The notes: generated from the sequence alone by a model not told the origin. DNA of 64,000 nucleotides from Sycobia sp. Sy_11 (GCA_018907035.1 JACCIC010000213.1:62001-126000), one strand, 5' to 3'; positions 21,240-34,138 are shown, counted from the stretch's first letter. Made by a program: numbers and translations.

Positions 21240-21830
21240 CCATGCTTGATTTGAACGTCGAAAAGGTATAAGAATATTTATAAAAATGACGGTTCTTGAT
21301 AAGTTCAACTTGAATAATTTGGACAAATATTAGCTTTCAATCGCAATAAATTTCTTTCATTCGAAAGATTTCATCGCTACATTGCCCTCTGTCATACGAC
21401 TACGTGATTACCAAAAAAGATTTAAAAAAAAGAAGAAATTTTTATCAATCGCATTATCGATATACCGATAAATATAACTATTATAATATCTAGATTTCTA
21501 GATTAATGAAAAGAGATTTTTTGAAATATCGAAACATGAAAACGTTTGGAATTGTAAATCTAAAAAAAAGGACGATTTTATGCACCGTTTATGGATTTTG
21601 TGAATGAAAATCAAATCACAATGCAATATTCAGAATCAGCAGTGGAAAAGACGCAAATGTTTTGCGAATTTTCAGCACATAATCCATATGGTGACACGTA
21701 CATTATGTACCTTTGTCCATTAGTTACTATACTGTACCATTCTAAAATTCACGCAAGAGTTCCAAAATATTAATTCGATAATCATCCAATAAATTGTACA
21801 GAACGGTCTCAAATCGGCGAACAGACGTGG
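21240..21830. other. AT-rich non-coding block
   Basis: AT-rich with frequent stops. A small 8-bp tandem (CTAGATTT/CTAGATTA) occurs near 21490-21505. The 60-codon frame at 21591-21773 is unrecognised. Confidence 0.55.
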
Positions 21831-22330
21831 ATGCTAGATGGAGCACCTGGGGGCCGCGGGGGGACGAGGCAGACGCACACGGTCCGAGCGTATTTGCAGA
21901 CGCGAAATCGTCGCTGGCTCGTCGAGGTATCCGGCTCTTTTCAGACATTTCTCGAGCGCAGTGGAGAGTCGAGTGGATGGGCGGGGTGCTGGGGGCAGTG
22001 GGGGGGTGAGGGGAGGCACGCTGTTACGGTCGACAACTGATAAACCCCGACCAAAAGTCAAATCAGCAGCCTAGCACTCGGAGTTTTATTATACGAGCGA
22101 GCCTCGCGGTGGGACGGGGCAGGGTGGGTCGCACGCGCGACAAAACAAATCCGCCATTTCGTCCCGTATGTAAGTGTACGCGGCAGCGCCGCGCTCGTTA
22201 CACGAGGCGGCGATTGAAATTCAATCGAGTCTCGCCGTTATTATCTCCTCCATAGTGTACGGGCCATTCGTTCGTACGGTAAAATTCGGTATATTAAAGT
22301 GAAAAATATTCCGCACGGTGAGCGTGTCCT
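21830..22330. other. CpG-rich island, frames open on both strands
   Basis: A GC-rich block with several overlapping 68-78-codon frames on both strands. This pattern is typical of composition rather than coding. Confidence 0.45.
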
Positions 22331-23450
22331 TTATGCCGTTTATTGATAAAAAAATTTCGTTAATAAAACCGACTCGATTCGCCGCTTGTTATCATTATTA
22401 CTTCACGACCGGTGCCTCTCTTTAGCGCGCGCCCCGATAATGAGCATGTTGTTGTTTTAATGAAGCCACCGATTAAAAGTGAAAAAAGAGAAAAAAAAAC
22501 GAACCTCCCGACCCCCCCCTTGCACCCGACCGAACGCATTGCAATGATAATTATAATTATACGTTAAATATTTGTGTACCTGGAGTTTTATCCAGCGATT
22601 AACGGCGCGGCCAATAGGGTCGCGAGGGAAAAAGTGCTTTATCGACACACACACATATGTGCACACACGTGAATATATACATATAAATCGCCGGCCTGGA
22701 ATTAAATCAATTAAGCGCGGATGTGTACGTGCCGGGCAACAGTATGAAATAACGGCGCGACCGGGTAAACGCTCGCATAATAAAAGTGGCCGAGGGGAGG
22801 AGGGGTTGAATTTATAATCGTTAACGGGCTTATTAACGCCCGTTTTAATAACTCCCACCGTTCCGGCGTCGACGATGCGCGATGCGCGACTCCCGGTTCA
22901 CCACGGAGCCAACCACGGTGTCCCCGATATTTTTATGGCCGCGGTCATCGAATAAATGCGTGTAAATATATTTCATAATTTTGTACGTCTCGGCTTCGTT
23001 TCTGCGTCCCGCTCGCTCCTACGGTTTTTGAGGAATTCCGAGAAAAAGGAAGAAGAAGAAGAAAAAAAAAATGCCAATGCCGAGCGCACGGTGGTGCATA
23101 ATCCGCGCAAAGTAATTGAAACCTATAAGGCTCTAATAAGAATAGCCCGCGATTTTAACCGAAACGCCGACGAACGGGCGCGTTGACGAAATCATCCCTA
23201 AGCCTCGTCGCGTCCTGCAGCGGCGCACCGCGAAGAGAGCGAGCGGGGACAGCGAGGGGGGCTCATCTTTATAATAGGGGCGGAATGGGGAGGGAGGTCA
23301 CCCGGGATTACGGATAAGGCTTCCCTTACACGCAGCAGGGGTATGGGACGCGGAAGGCAATAACGGGCCCCGTCAACCGTAATCTCCGGGATAGCCTCTG
23401 GTTCCGCGAAAATCATCCCCCCTCCCTGCCTTCCTCGCCCCATCTCACTC
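22330..23450. other. Non-coding block, mixed composition
   Basis: Contains CA-rich sequence at about 22645-22675, a small inverted repeat (AACGGGC/GCCCGTT, 22823-22844) and a GC-rich part after 23160. No gene is supported; the frames of 133 codons (minus) and 76-81 codons are unrecognised. Confidence 0.5.
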
Positions 23451-23451
23451 T

Positions 23452-23480
23452 TTCTCTCTCTCTCTCTCTCCCTCTCTTTC
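23452..23480. repeat. (CT)n microsatellite
   Basis: A CT tract with TTT and CCC interruptions. Confidence 0.94.
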
Positions 23481-23963
23481 TGGTGGACGGTAACTAGGAT
23501 TGCCTTCCCCGTCCCTCCCCCGACCCTGCCTCTGCTCCATTCTTACAACGGCGCGATTTCTTTCTCCCTCCTCTCCGACGGTCTTCTATAGTAATTCCGC
23601 CTCGTATCCCCGTACGCGTATCAAATTGACCTCTATTCCCGGCGTCTACGTTAACGACTCAATTTGCAAAAGTTCGCGTTCATTGCCCTCGGCAGATGAA
23701 GAGGAAAAGATAAATGAAAAAAAAAAAAAAATAAAAAAAAATCTGTACTTATCGAGCTCTAGTCGGAAATTCAGGATGTCGGAGAGGGGGCGGGGGATGA
23801 ATAATCCTCCGGTGAAATTTCGCGGTAATCGTAAATCGAGGCAGGCTCGCGTGGACCGTCAATAGGGCCGGGCGAAGGGGCTAAATTGTTTCGTTAGCCC
23901 GACATTCACGAGCGGCTGTAATTTCATTATCCGTTAATCGGCGAGTGTCCAGTGTATTATAAG

Positions 23964-23980
23964 TATATATATATATATAT
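23964..23980. repeat. (TA)n microsatellite, 17 bp
   Basis: A short uninterrupted TA tract. Confidence 0.95.
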
Positions 23981-24171
23981 TACGCCGCAAACACATTCAG
24001 ATAGACACGCGTACGCGCGCGGCCACTTGGTGCGAATCGAGCGTACGCCGAAATTCGTAATTGAGGGCCGTTGGTTTGGGTAGGCAGGGAGAATTCTGTG
24101 TAGCAGATTTTTATTAAGAATCCATCTTGAGGCACGTGACAAGCGATTAAATAGTAGGCGGCTGAATAACA

Positions 24172-24175
<4 letters not shown>

Positions 24176-24216
<41 letters not shown>
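24176..24216. repeat. (TA)n microsatellite, 41 bp
   Basis: An uninterrupted TA tract, followed by three TATG-like units to about 24230. Confidence 0.98.
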
Positions 24217-24219
<3 letters not shown>

Positions 24220-24239
24220 GTATGTATGTACATATAAGT

Positions 24240-25535
24240 CCCTCTCCCTTCACCGCGAACGCATTTCTATAATTAACCTCGGTAACAAATGATATCCGAG
24301 CAGCTCGAGCGCGCAAACAGTGCAGAGGGACATATTCGCGTTACTTTCAGAGACCTTCAGCTGACCCGCTGCTTGGGACGCGGTGGTTTTCTCGCTTTTT
24401 GCGCCTCTTTCGCCCAAATCCCCCCTCCCACCCATCCCCGGTCGACAAAGCGGTCGCGTTCCATTACGATTCTCTTTGATGATTCTTCTTTCTGGATTCG
24501 CGCAGCCAGTACTTTTTGACCCGGCGGTAATTTCGAGATTCACGAGGGCGGAGTATTATTTGTCACGAAATTATTAATGGGACAGCAATGGAATTCCGTG
24601 ATTTTCTGTAAATTCGGCGAAACTTTGACATTTTGCCATGCGCGCACGGAATCGATGAATTTTAATGATCGATCGATAACCACGAAACCCGTGGTAATCC
24701 GACGTCTGTTTTTCTTCAAACGTTTCGCACCCTTAGTTTCTGTTATTCTTATGCTGAAATTATGTGACCCTTGTATTTAAGGCAATGACTTGCAATGTTA
24801 GTGTTAGCAAAAGTTTTGTTAGCAAAAAACGAATAGCAAGCATTTCTTATCAATATTTGCATAATTTTAATTTTTAGTATTGGATTATAAAGTCGTTATG
24901 TTTTATAAACAAATAACAGAAAAAAAGTGGTAGGTATTTTGATGTTATGAATAATGATTGATAAACATTACTATATTATTCTATGAGTATTACGAATAAT
25001 AATATATGGAGAAAAGTCTAGTTGTTATTTCGTCTATTTGCTATTTTTAGATAAGTTATTGAACTTTCTTTAATTAAAACTCATTTCTAGCATCACACAA
25101 CGAATCGTCTATTAATGCAATTCGACTCGAGGCCTATCGAGGATGATTAACCTAATTTTCAATCAAAGCTAAAAAAAATCTAATCAGCCTTTGATGAAAC
25201 CTTACAGTCGTCGTATATTAAAGCCATAAATAAAACTAACAAAGATATAGAAAGTCTTCCATTACGTTTCCATCGGATTCAGAGTGAAATTAAAAAACGC
25301 GTCGAATATACGTATAGATATGTATGCGCGAAATCCCTGAGATACCTAGCGATTCGTTCGTGCAGTACGTACAGCTCGGGGACTTCGATTAAAAAATAAA
25401 ACGAGAAAGAAAAATAAAGGAAAGAAGAAGAAAAAGATACAAGAAAGAGCTAAAGCACAAGCAGCGTCGAGAAAAATAATCGAATTAACAAGACTATATG
25501 TAACTGTGGAATTCGCTGTGGAATAGCATCAGAGT

Positions 25536-25538
<3 letters not shown>
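24240..25538. other. Non-coding block
   Basis: Mixed to about 24700, then AT-rich to 25500. Short open frames on both strands (24250-24577) are unrecognised. No gene was seen. Confidence 0.55.

Positions 25539-25586
<48 letters not shown>
25539..25586. repeat. (TA)n microsatellite, 48 bp
   Basis: An uninterrupted AT tract. Confidence 0.98.
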
Positions 25587-25593
<7 letters not shown>

Positions 25594-25785
25594 ACTGGTT
25601 GGCTTATCCGCCCGTTTGCCGCGCGCAGATTTCCCGGCGGAAAGTTCGGTGGGAAAGTCGAGGCGCGCTCTCGCTCGCGCTGGATGTTAAACACAGCTTG
25701 TGTAACGTCGCCCCTTCTTGTTACACGACTCCGGGATTTCGCGGATTTCACGCGTTTGCTCGTGCCGGCATAGAGAGACGATGAG

Positions 25786-25790
<5 letters not shown>

Positions 25791-25835
<45 letters not shown>
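25791..25835. repeat. (GA)n microsatellite, 45 bp
   Basis: An uninterrupted AG tract. Confidence 0.98.
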
Positions 25836-25837
<2 letters not shown>

Positions 25838-25839
25838 CA

Positions 25840-26705
25840 AATGCTCCGTTGCTATTTGTCGTCGCCTACGGAATAACAGAACGACAGCGTGGCGTAATTG
25901 AAGAAGGCCATGGGATAAAGAACGAATTTATTTTTTGTTATTGTTGATTAAGTTCGATTTATACTTTACATTCTTGCACGACATTTGCGTATTTCATTAG
26001 CCCTTAACCGATAACCGAAATATATTTCCGGAGGATAATTTTTCCCTTTTCAAATTGAACGTAAGCTCATAACTATAGTTTGTTACCCAACAGTTAAATT
26101 ATAAGAATTGAATGAATTTTTCATTAATCTTCGTAAATTCAATTTTTTTGCCTCTTATGCGCTTTCGACGCTGCAATTTCGACGGAAATCCATAAAGTGC
26201 TTGAAATATCGATTACGAAGAAAGGCGGAATGCGTTTACGGGTGCACCGATACCGAGCCTACGTGCACCGATGGAGAAACGTTCCCGACCGCTAGGAAAA
26301 GAAACATCCGTCGAACGCCCAGCAGGCGCGCGCTAACTTTTTTTTTTTCACTCCTCCCGAGCGACTCAATCTCTCGCCGCAACGGCAGCGTCGCCGGCTA
26401 CGGCGGCCCTTTTTAACCGCGCTCGTACGCGGGGGATGATGGGGGGGGGAGAGGAGGAGGTGGTGGCATAAGCGCGCCGCCACCGGAAATAAAAGGCGCC
26501 GCCGCGGAATGGAAGGCGGTGAGGGGGGGTCGATGGAGGAGGAAGGCAGGGGCGAGGCAGGTTATAGTTTTCGCGGAACGACAGTCGTATAGAGAGGAAA
26601 CGTGATTTCATATATAACCTGCCTCCGTCGGCCGTGTCGCCTCTTTTTCGGGGTATATATGCGGGAGCACGGGTTAGGCAGTGCGGGGAGGCAGCTATCG
26701 TCTAA
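25840..26705. other. Non-coding block, AT-rich then CpG-rich
   Basis: AT-rich to about 26200, then GC-rich with G runs and an 11-T run (26338-26348). The frames here are low complexity or unrecognised. Confidence 0.5.
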
Positions 26706-26706
26706 A

Positions 26707-26708
<2 letters not shown>

Positions 26709-26749
<41 letters not shown>
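26709..26749. repeat. (TA)n microsatellite, 41 bp
   Basis: An uninterrupted TA tract. Confidence 0.98.
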
Positions 26750-26751
<2 letters not shown>

Positions 26752-26871
26752 CCGGTGCTTTAACGACGCAATTTTTTCGCTTCCCGTGCACCCAGCCAAC
26801 CCCCGCGTTTCCCAGCAGACGACGCGGCGCGCCGAGCGAAAGTGCCTCGTATCGTGAATATATTGAAAGTC

Positions 26872-26974
<103 letters not shown>

Positions 26975-27048
26975 GAGCGCTCATGTGGTGTGTAAAAGTT
27001 CCTTAATACGTGGCAAATAAAAGCTACTCGTGGTTGGGGAAATTGTGA

Positions 27049-27060
27049 GGGGGGGGGGGG
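27049..27060. repeat. Poly(G) run, 12 bp
   Basis: An uninterrupted G run. Confidence 0.95.
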
Positions 27061-27123
27061 CTTGCGGTGCGGCATAAACGACACTTAACGCGCCCTCGTG
27101 CGTTTTCGGATGATGTCCCCTTC

Positions 27124-27124
<1 letters not shown>

Positions 27125-27159
<35 letters not shown>

Positions 27160-27162
27160 CTG

Positions 27163-27193
<31 letters not shown>
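27125..27193. repeat. (CT)n microsatellite, about 69 bp
   Basis: A long CT tract with CGC and GT interruptions and a TTT near the end. Confidence 0.97.
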
Positions 27194-27194
<1 letters not shown>

Positions 27195-27199
27195 AAAGG

Positions 27200-28104
27200 T
27201 GAGATTCCGTAGCATATATGACTCCGCGGTGGCTTGTGTCGCCGATTTTAAGGCCGGAGAAGGACATAAAGGCGGAGCTCGCGGGAGAAGTATATAGCTT
27301 CTCGCAATACACCGAGACAATAACACAATAGTACAAGAATTAGAGGGGGAAAAAGAGGCTTGCCTGAAAAAGAAAAGCGTAAGTTAAAATTAACGTGGGT
27401 CTTGATTGAAAGTACAAAACGTATGTAACTTTCTGCTTTGATAATGTAATCGTATAATATATAAGTAAATCGTAAGAGTAAAAAATAATGCTTGAAAATC
27501 TCATGGTTCGAGCCACGATTCTGCCACAATGCTAAGAGTCGGGCAAATATTGAAATTTGTAAAAAAAAAAAAAAAACGAGTCCCAATTAGAGATTCGTGA
27601 AGAATAACGGGGGAGCGCCGATAATGCGCCAAATGTGCAAGCCTGCACGCCGCTACGGTCACGTTCGTGCAGGCGCTACAACGCCACTGCCGCGCGATGC
27701 GATTAACGTCGAAATTAATGCCGTTCGCACGACGAATAATTACGGGAAACGGCCCCGATACGTCGTTATTTTTTTTTTATATTTTTGTCTTCGTTTTTGA
27801 GGCTTCCATCATTAAGCGAAAAAATTTCAAGCGATCAGCGCTGTTTCGCTCAACCGGGACGCTAGGTCGCCCGCCCGACACGAATCGTCGCCTTTCGAAT
27901 GCTAACTATCGATGTGGGGGTGAATTTCACGATTTCACAAGTCAGTATAGCGACCGACACTGCGTGCTCGGTGTAAACGTAAATTGCATCTGAAAAATTC
28001 AAATATCGATGGTTTTCGTTACAACGCGGGATCGCTGTAAAATGATCCCACGATCCATCTTTTGCAATTGGCAAATGCACAAAATTAAACTGGGACGATC
28101 GCTT
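27200..28104. other. Non-coding block, mixed composition
   Basis: AT-rich with a 16-A run (27561-27576), then a CpG-richer segment (27600-27960). A 9-bp inverted repeat (GCCTGCACG at 27641-27649, CGTGCAGGC at 27666-27674) with a 16-nt loop lies in that segment. No gene is supported. Confidence 0.5.
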
Positions 28105-28125
28105 TATATATATATATATATATAT
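28105..28125. repeat. (TA)n microsatellite, 21 bp
   Basis: A short uninterrupted TA tract. Confidence 0.96.
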
Positions 28126-28300
28126 CTGTAATTCGAGAACTTGTGAATTTTCACAGAGCAATTGAAACGGGAAAGATCGATGTTTTAAATGCAGGTCAAA
28201 TCATAAATACAATGAAAGGCACGAATTAATGTAAAATATAAAAAATAAAATATTACAAATTTGATTTGATTGGCGTACGTTGGATTGGCGTAAAATAAAT

Positions 28301-28343
28301 ATGTATATGTATGTGTGTGTATGTGTGTGTGTGTCTGTGTGTG
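28301..28343. repeat. (TG)n/(TATG)n microsatellite
   Basis: Mixed TATG and TG units with one CTG break. Confidence 0.93.
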
Positions 28344-28349
28344 AGTACA

Positions 28350-28883
28350 GAAACAGAATATAGTTGTCAATTTAGCGTGGAAAATAAACTCTTTTGATAG
28401 TAAAGAAGCACAATTTGTAATTTTAGCATTAGATCTTGAAACATTTGCAAAAGTTAAAATTTTATTTGAAAGATTTACCGTGATGAGTGAAGCTACGTGA
28501 TAATGGCGACATCGTTTGGACAAAGCGTATGCGGGACCTTCATCTGCAAGTGTAAAATCGATTTAAAACAAAATATTGAACAAATTACAATATCGTCGTG
28601 AAATTAAAAACCCGCGCCGCATTTTGGATCGCGAAAGGTCCTCTCAGGTGGATATTGACAGAATACCGTAACATCTGATTATTATTTTGTAATTTTATTC
28701 ATTAAAGATATTAACTGAACTCGAATGATTCCAGTTTTTTCTGCCTTCTCTCCTTGACCCGCCCACCCGTCTCGTTATTCGATAGTAAGCCATTAATTTT
28801 CATATAAATTTTATACAACACTAAACGTCCTATTTCTATATAATCGTCGTAAAGTTAAACTGTATCGTATAAACCCGTAGCTT

Positions 28884-28886
<3 letters not shown>
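28350..28886. other. AT-rich non-coding block
   Basis: AT-rich with frequent stops. No gene was seen. Confidence 0.6.

Positions 28887-28979
<93 letters not shown>
28887..28979. repeat. (TA)n microsatellite, 93 bp with one phase break
   Basis: Two TA blocks (28887-28922 and 28923-28979) joined by a TT phase slip. This is the longest nearly pure TA region in the window. Confidence 0.98.
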
Positions 28980-28982
<3 letters not shown>

Positions 28983-29175
28983 AAACGGCTTTTTCGGTCG
29001 CTCACATAATAACGGAATTTATTATTCGTAATAAGACATTATCCGCGATACGAGCCCGCGCGTCACGGGTATTTTATATACGCAGCGCGCCAGTTATATG
29101 GAGCCTTCGACGATATCTTTGGCATCGCGCGCCGGCGGAAAAACAATAAGAGAACTTTTTTTATTTCGCGCCTCC

Positions 29176-29178
<3 letters not shown>

Positions 29179-29220
<42 letters not shown>
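29179..29220. repeat. (TA)n microsatellite, 42 bp
   Basis: An uninterrupted AT tract. Confidence 0.98.
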
Positions 29221-29223
<3 letters not shown>

Positions 29224-29224
29224 C

Positions 29225-30590
29225 GCGTTTCGCCGGAACGTTTATTAGTTATAACTTAGAATTTTCTGGTATAGTGAGAATATAATAGATTGCGTAAAAT
29301 CTTCTTGAAATATACTCCTTTATTTTGTGCACTTTATTCGATGCCTTCAGCTATGTACTAATCCGATGGCAATGCCGTCACACTTGGCCTGTAGTAATTA
29401 ACAAATTTATCCGCTAATGGACGCGCACATACAGCTCGCAATATATGATATATATATTTCTCCGTTTAGGTGAGCCCAATCCTTAATTCTCATTACTCCG
29501 CGCGAACTCCCCGCTCCGATACGCGCCATTCGTCAACTCGCCGCGTGGCATATTCCGTACACAGGTCTTGGATGAGAAATGTCTATACATATATGTATGT
29601 ATATATGTATGCGCGCGCGTGTGTCTGCGTGGAAAAAGGGGGTGAGTGAGCCTGTTGAAGAGTGAGAGGGAGGAGGGGGGGCGCATGAATAGACCCGCGG
29701 TATGAATATGATCTCTCAAAGGCAATACATGGGCTGCGCGCATTGCCAGGTTTCTCCCCAAGTCTCCCCGTATCTACCTTCCGCCCCTCTGCGCCGCGCC
29801 GGCCCACCGAATCGCCGATAAGCTTCTCGACAATATACCGCGGATAATTGATTCGGGGTCTTGTCTTTGAGTCGTGGGCGAAAATTAATAGGGGAGCGGA
29901 GCCGGGAGAGAAAGAGAGAGAGAGAGCGAGAGAATTAGAAACAGATGTGTATTTGTTTAAATAACATTCATACAATGATTAGATAATTGTTAAGCATATA
30001 GGTTAGACGCAAGGACTTGTTGCAGTTACTAAAGATTTTTGAAGATATATCGCTAAAAGATAAAATTATATTTAAAGTATCAAAAGAAGGGTGACTATTT
30101 CTTACAGCAGATGAGTCATAATTAAGTATTATAAATAGTTATAAAGAGTAGCAACAAAATTTCATTTTACAGTCTTGTAACTTGATAAAAACACAGAGTA
30201 ATATAAATATGAATAACGAGCAAGACAACAATATAGTAAAATACAAATTCTCGCATTAAGTCAATTATTTACGTCTGTCATTCTTTAAATGCAGAAATAT
30301 TAGAAAGATGAGAGAAGAGTACATAAAAAAAAAGAGCGAGAAGCTGTGGCCACATAGAAGATTTAGCGATGAGTACGAATTACCGTTGGTCTATCATTTC
30401 AAAAATTGCGCACCTTCAGCTTGGATGCTCGTTTCAGTTCCAGTTTTTATTCCAGGAAGAGCAAAATCTTCTTACATCCCTGACTGAACCTCTGGGGAAA
30501 TATTTGGGGAAGACATTGAAAATATTCAGAAAGACATACATGCACGATTCTATACAATGGCACGGCCATTACGAGCGCGGGGATAGGGTG
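29225..30590. other. Non-coding block, mixed then AT-rich
   Basis: Mixed to about 29900, with TATG/CG alternation near 29590-29625, then AT-rich from 29940 to 30400. The minus-strand 130-codon and plus-strand 74-codon frames are unrecognised. Confidence 0.5.
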
Positions 30591-31000
30591 TGAGGGAGAG
30601 CGAGAACGGGAGCGCGCGGGGGCTACCGAACTGCTCAAGGCTTGCCCCATTCGTCCGAGGACAAAGTATTGTCCGAGCCTCGTTTCCCGTGTCCTTTTTT
30701 GCTCGCGCGCGCGCGCAACGGCCGCGCAACGCCGAGGCCGGGCGCCGAGTAAACGAGAGGCCCCCCCCCCGCGCGCGACCGGCCGAATTTCTCGAGAGGC
30801 CGGAAAAGCCCCATTGGCCCGGCCTGGGGAAGCGTTCTCTCGTCGCCCGTCTCCACGTCCTCGGGCCGTGGGCGCGCCGAGCTCGGCCGCCCCTGCGTTC
30901 CGCGGCGGTTCAAGATTATTTTTCATCCCGACCGTGACTGCGGGGGGGGGGCAGCGACTGGGGGCTTTTATCCGTAATAAAAGTAATAATAAAAATGGGA
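30590..31000. other. CpG-rich island with opposing open frames
   Basis: A strongly GC-rich block with (CG)n at 30704-30716 and a 10-C run (30761-30770). A 159-codon minus-strand frame (30447-30926), a 115-codon plus-strand frame (30590-30937) and others overlap. Arg/Ala/Pro-rich peptides with no motif point to composition. Confidence 0.45.
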
Positions 31001-31911
31001 TTTCAATTTCCGCGCTTATAGAGCGATTTTTTTTCCTTTTCTTCCCGTCGAATTATTAAGAAGAATTGCTTTTTGGCGAAATGCTCGGGAAACGGCGGAG
31101 TTCGCGTCAGTCGCGATATCGATAAAAAATAAATTGTTGAATATAAGCGTATTTAAAAAAAAAAAAAATTTAGATATCAAAAGTTTCCTGAAAAAGTGAG
31201 ATAAGTAACCAGGTTAAGTACTTAGATAAGTATGCATTTCTAATCTGAAATGTAAAGTAAGCTTAATATAATTGTACTATAAGAGGGTTATATTTGTATT
31301 TCTAAAGCAGCCTTAGAAACTCCCGTGCACTGTAGTTCAACAAAGTTAATATTAAATATGTCACGATAAAAATAGCCTTTCCAGGCCTCGAATTAGAATG
31401 ATGATTAGACAGCGTAAATTATAAAAAAAAATCTAATGTCCCTTTCTCAATTTGCATAACTGATAACGTTTCGACTTATATATACTTTCCAGGAATACAT
31501 TAAATATCCTATATATAGAAATATAACCGAAATCACAACAGATATAAATTATTACTGATACGTGCGCGATAACGAGACGTAAAACTCAAACAATATTAAA
31601 ATGAATAAATGAATATCTGCATATCTATTTCGAAGAAATTATATCGTTTGCAACTATATTCGTAACAGTGGCCTCGTTATCAATTTCGACATCTTTTTAA
31701 TATACATCTTTTACAATTCAGTTATGAAGCAGCAAAGAATACCAAACCGCGCAAGAGCACGCAAAGATACAATTTTAAACATCAATTAGTAATATGTGCT
31801 ATAAATAAAGACCACCATATCGCGCGAACTTCATCCAGGGAGACGCGCTGCTTCAGACCAAGCTCTACCTGCCTTAAATAACGACAAAACGAATGAAAGC
31901 TAAAAGTATGT

Positions 31912-31913
<2 letters not shown>
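31000..31913. other. AT-rich non-coding block
   Basis: AT-rich with a 14-A run (31155-31168). No gene was seen. Confidence 0.6.

Positions 31914-31963
<50 letters not shown>
31914..31963. repeat. (TA)n microsatellite, 50 bp
   Basis: An uninterrupted TA tract, the first of four within about 700 bp. Confidence 0.98.
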
Positions 31964-31969
<6 letters not shown>

Positions 31970-32047
31970 TAATTAAGCAAAGCTCAGCGCACAAAAGCCA
32001 GTGGAAATAAGTTTCAAGAAGCAGGCCAATTCGTACTGGCTTATATA

Positions 32048-32050
<3 letters not shown>

Positions 32051-32097
<47 letters not shown>
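32051..32097. repeat. (TA)n microsatellite, 47 bp
   Basis: An uninterrupted AT tract. Confidence 0.98.
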
Positions 32098-32099
<2 letters not shown>

Positions 32100-32386
32100 C
32101 CAAAACGTGTGCGTGCTCGCTCGAGCAAGTGGAATGACCTCGATGTAGTCAGACCGGGCAGCTCAAGCGAGCGGCACAGAGAGGCATAGGGAGAAAGACC
32201 GAAGGACAGAAAGAGAGAGAATGAGCGAGAGAGGGGGGAAGAGCATTAAATGCCAAAGACTATCTATTGTATCCGTGGGGTCTATCGTTTGGACTTCTCC
32301 GAGTCGCGATTCGTGTGTGTACGTATGCCAGACTGCTCGACGAGTTTGGCTATGAGATTGTCAGTGCATGTGTGTGTAGTATATAC

Positions 32387-32392
<6 letters not shown>

Positions 32393-32433
<41 letters not shown>
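32393..32433. repeat. (TA)n microsatellite, 41 bp
   Basis: An uninterrupted AT tract preceded by imperfect TG and TATACA units from about 32368. Confidence 0.98.
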
Positions 32434-32435
<2 letters not shown>

Positions 32436-32571
32436 CAGATCGGAACGACCGCTGCTGAACGATCTGTGCCTTGCCGCTTGACCGCGCAAGCTCTCTGACT
32501 TTCCATAATGGTGAGCGGAGCGCGGTTGTCCGCGCCTCATTCCGGCTTTTCCGAGGTGTGATCTGTGGGCA

Positions 32572-32574
<3 letters not shown>

Positions 32575-32620
<46 letters not shown>
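32575..32620. repeat. (TA)n microsatellite, 46 bp
   Basis: An uninterrupted TA tract. Confidence 0.98.
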
Positions 32621-32621
<1 letters not shown>

Positions 32622-32624
32622 CCA

Positions 32625-33900
32625 TACAGATATACGATCCCCGATGAAGCTTCTGAAATTGTTAGTGTTGCGCGCGTGCTCGTATCGCGACCGACACGAT
32701 CGGCCGAGAGTACTGCGATAGCACAGCGGACTCGTACGAATCGAAACTATAAATTCAGTTTAAGGCGGCGCGAGTTAATTTTCCCGTCTGCGAGTCAAAT
32801 TTCATCATCTCGAATCGCTGAGAATATAAATAATAATCGCGCGACTCTGAAAGTCAAATGGATCGGCGATCAAAAAAATGCTCAAAGTTCTTACGCGACC
32901 ATTAAATTGGCTAACGTTGAATTGAATTATTCTTATGCATTGATTCTTGAATTATTCTTATGCATTGATTTGCTAATGATGAGATTTTAATAAAATTTTA
33001 GGACAATATTAAATTAGCTAAGAGAGAAAAAAGCGCAGATTTAGAGTGGCATTTTCGAATTAAGCGCTAGGATCAATATTAAGGGAGGCAAGCACAATAG
33101 AAATTTTCTAAGTAAAACGAGCCAAATAGTATAGCGAAACTTGAGGCTACATTAATTTCTTTATTTAATAATAATTAATTAACACATTAATCTCGCCGCG
33201 CGAAGCCAAAGTACGCGAGGAGAAAAAGAAAGCTATACTCGACCCTCTCTCCTCTTTGATGGCTCGCCTATAAAAGACCCTCTCGTGATTGCACTTGGAC
33301 CCGGATGGGGCAAAATTGAAGTTTATTATATGGTGGGGCGGCAGGGGGGTTGTAAAATAACTGCGGCGCAGTGTAATTAAGACATAACGTTTTTATTAAC
33401 AAATAAATAAGCGGGATCCGTCTGAGGGGCTAAAATCGCCCGATGATCGAAAGGTTAAAAATGAAAAAAAAAAAAGAAATAGTTAATCATTTGTTATAGT
33501 GTTTATTATCCAGATACAAACAGTATTCTATGTAAAATAATAAAAAATATCGTTCCAAACCTCGACTACTTTAAGACTCTGTCTATCGGATGTTCAATTT
33601 ATAATATTAATAAATTTTCGTTCATTGTTCTTTGTTCTTATGTTAATATATGAGATGTTATCGCTCAGTATAGATAACGACGACATAATAAAATTATTCC
33701 TAAAATCATTCCCAAAACTTCGCTATTTCATTAAAAAATATCGTCATAATCCGTAATTCTATATTAAAAATTGTCGGTAAGTATAAAAAAAAAAAAACAA
33801 TTTTAAGCAATAAATTCAACCAATCGAAACTTCACGAAATCTTACGTTCTATCCATCTCTTATCTCCCCGCTCTCCTTATTTTTCTCCCTCGATATCTTA
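32625..33900. other. AT-rich non-coding block
   Basis: Mostly AT-rich with several A runs. It contains a 25-bp tandem duplication at 32922-32971. A 104-codon plus-strand frame (32676-32990) runs through that duplication and is unrecognised. No gene is supported. Confidence 0.55.
32922..32971. repeat. 25-bp tandem duplication
   Basis: Two adjacent copies (32922-32946 and 32947-32971) differ only at the last base. The near-identity suggests a recent duplication. Confidence 0.95.
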
Positions 33901-34136
33901 CGTACGCCCACGGACGCAGATACCATCGCCGCAGAAGTGGATGGCGAGAGGGGGGGTAGTAAACATTACAGTTCAAAGATTTTAGCCCACTTCCGTGCCT
34001 CCCCTCCCTCTGGACCTCCATGCGAGCTCGTCTCGGCTCGGCTCGCAAGGGAGAGGAGGACGCGAGGGGCAAAGTGAACATCGAGACGAGACTCGCGCGC
34101 ACATGAGCATACTCCGCTACACCTACCATTATCCGT

Positions 34137-34138
<2 letters not shown>
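33900..34138. other. GC-rich non-coding segment
   Basis: A GC-rich segment ending at a (TA)n tract. Frames of 89 and 135 codons on the minus strand are unrecognised, and the longer one crosses the repeat. Confidence 0.4.

Noticed and set aside
27481..27520. A second tRNA B-box-like motif (GGTTCGAGCC near 27506)
   Set aside because: No T-arm pairing and no A box at the right distance.
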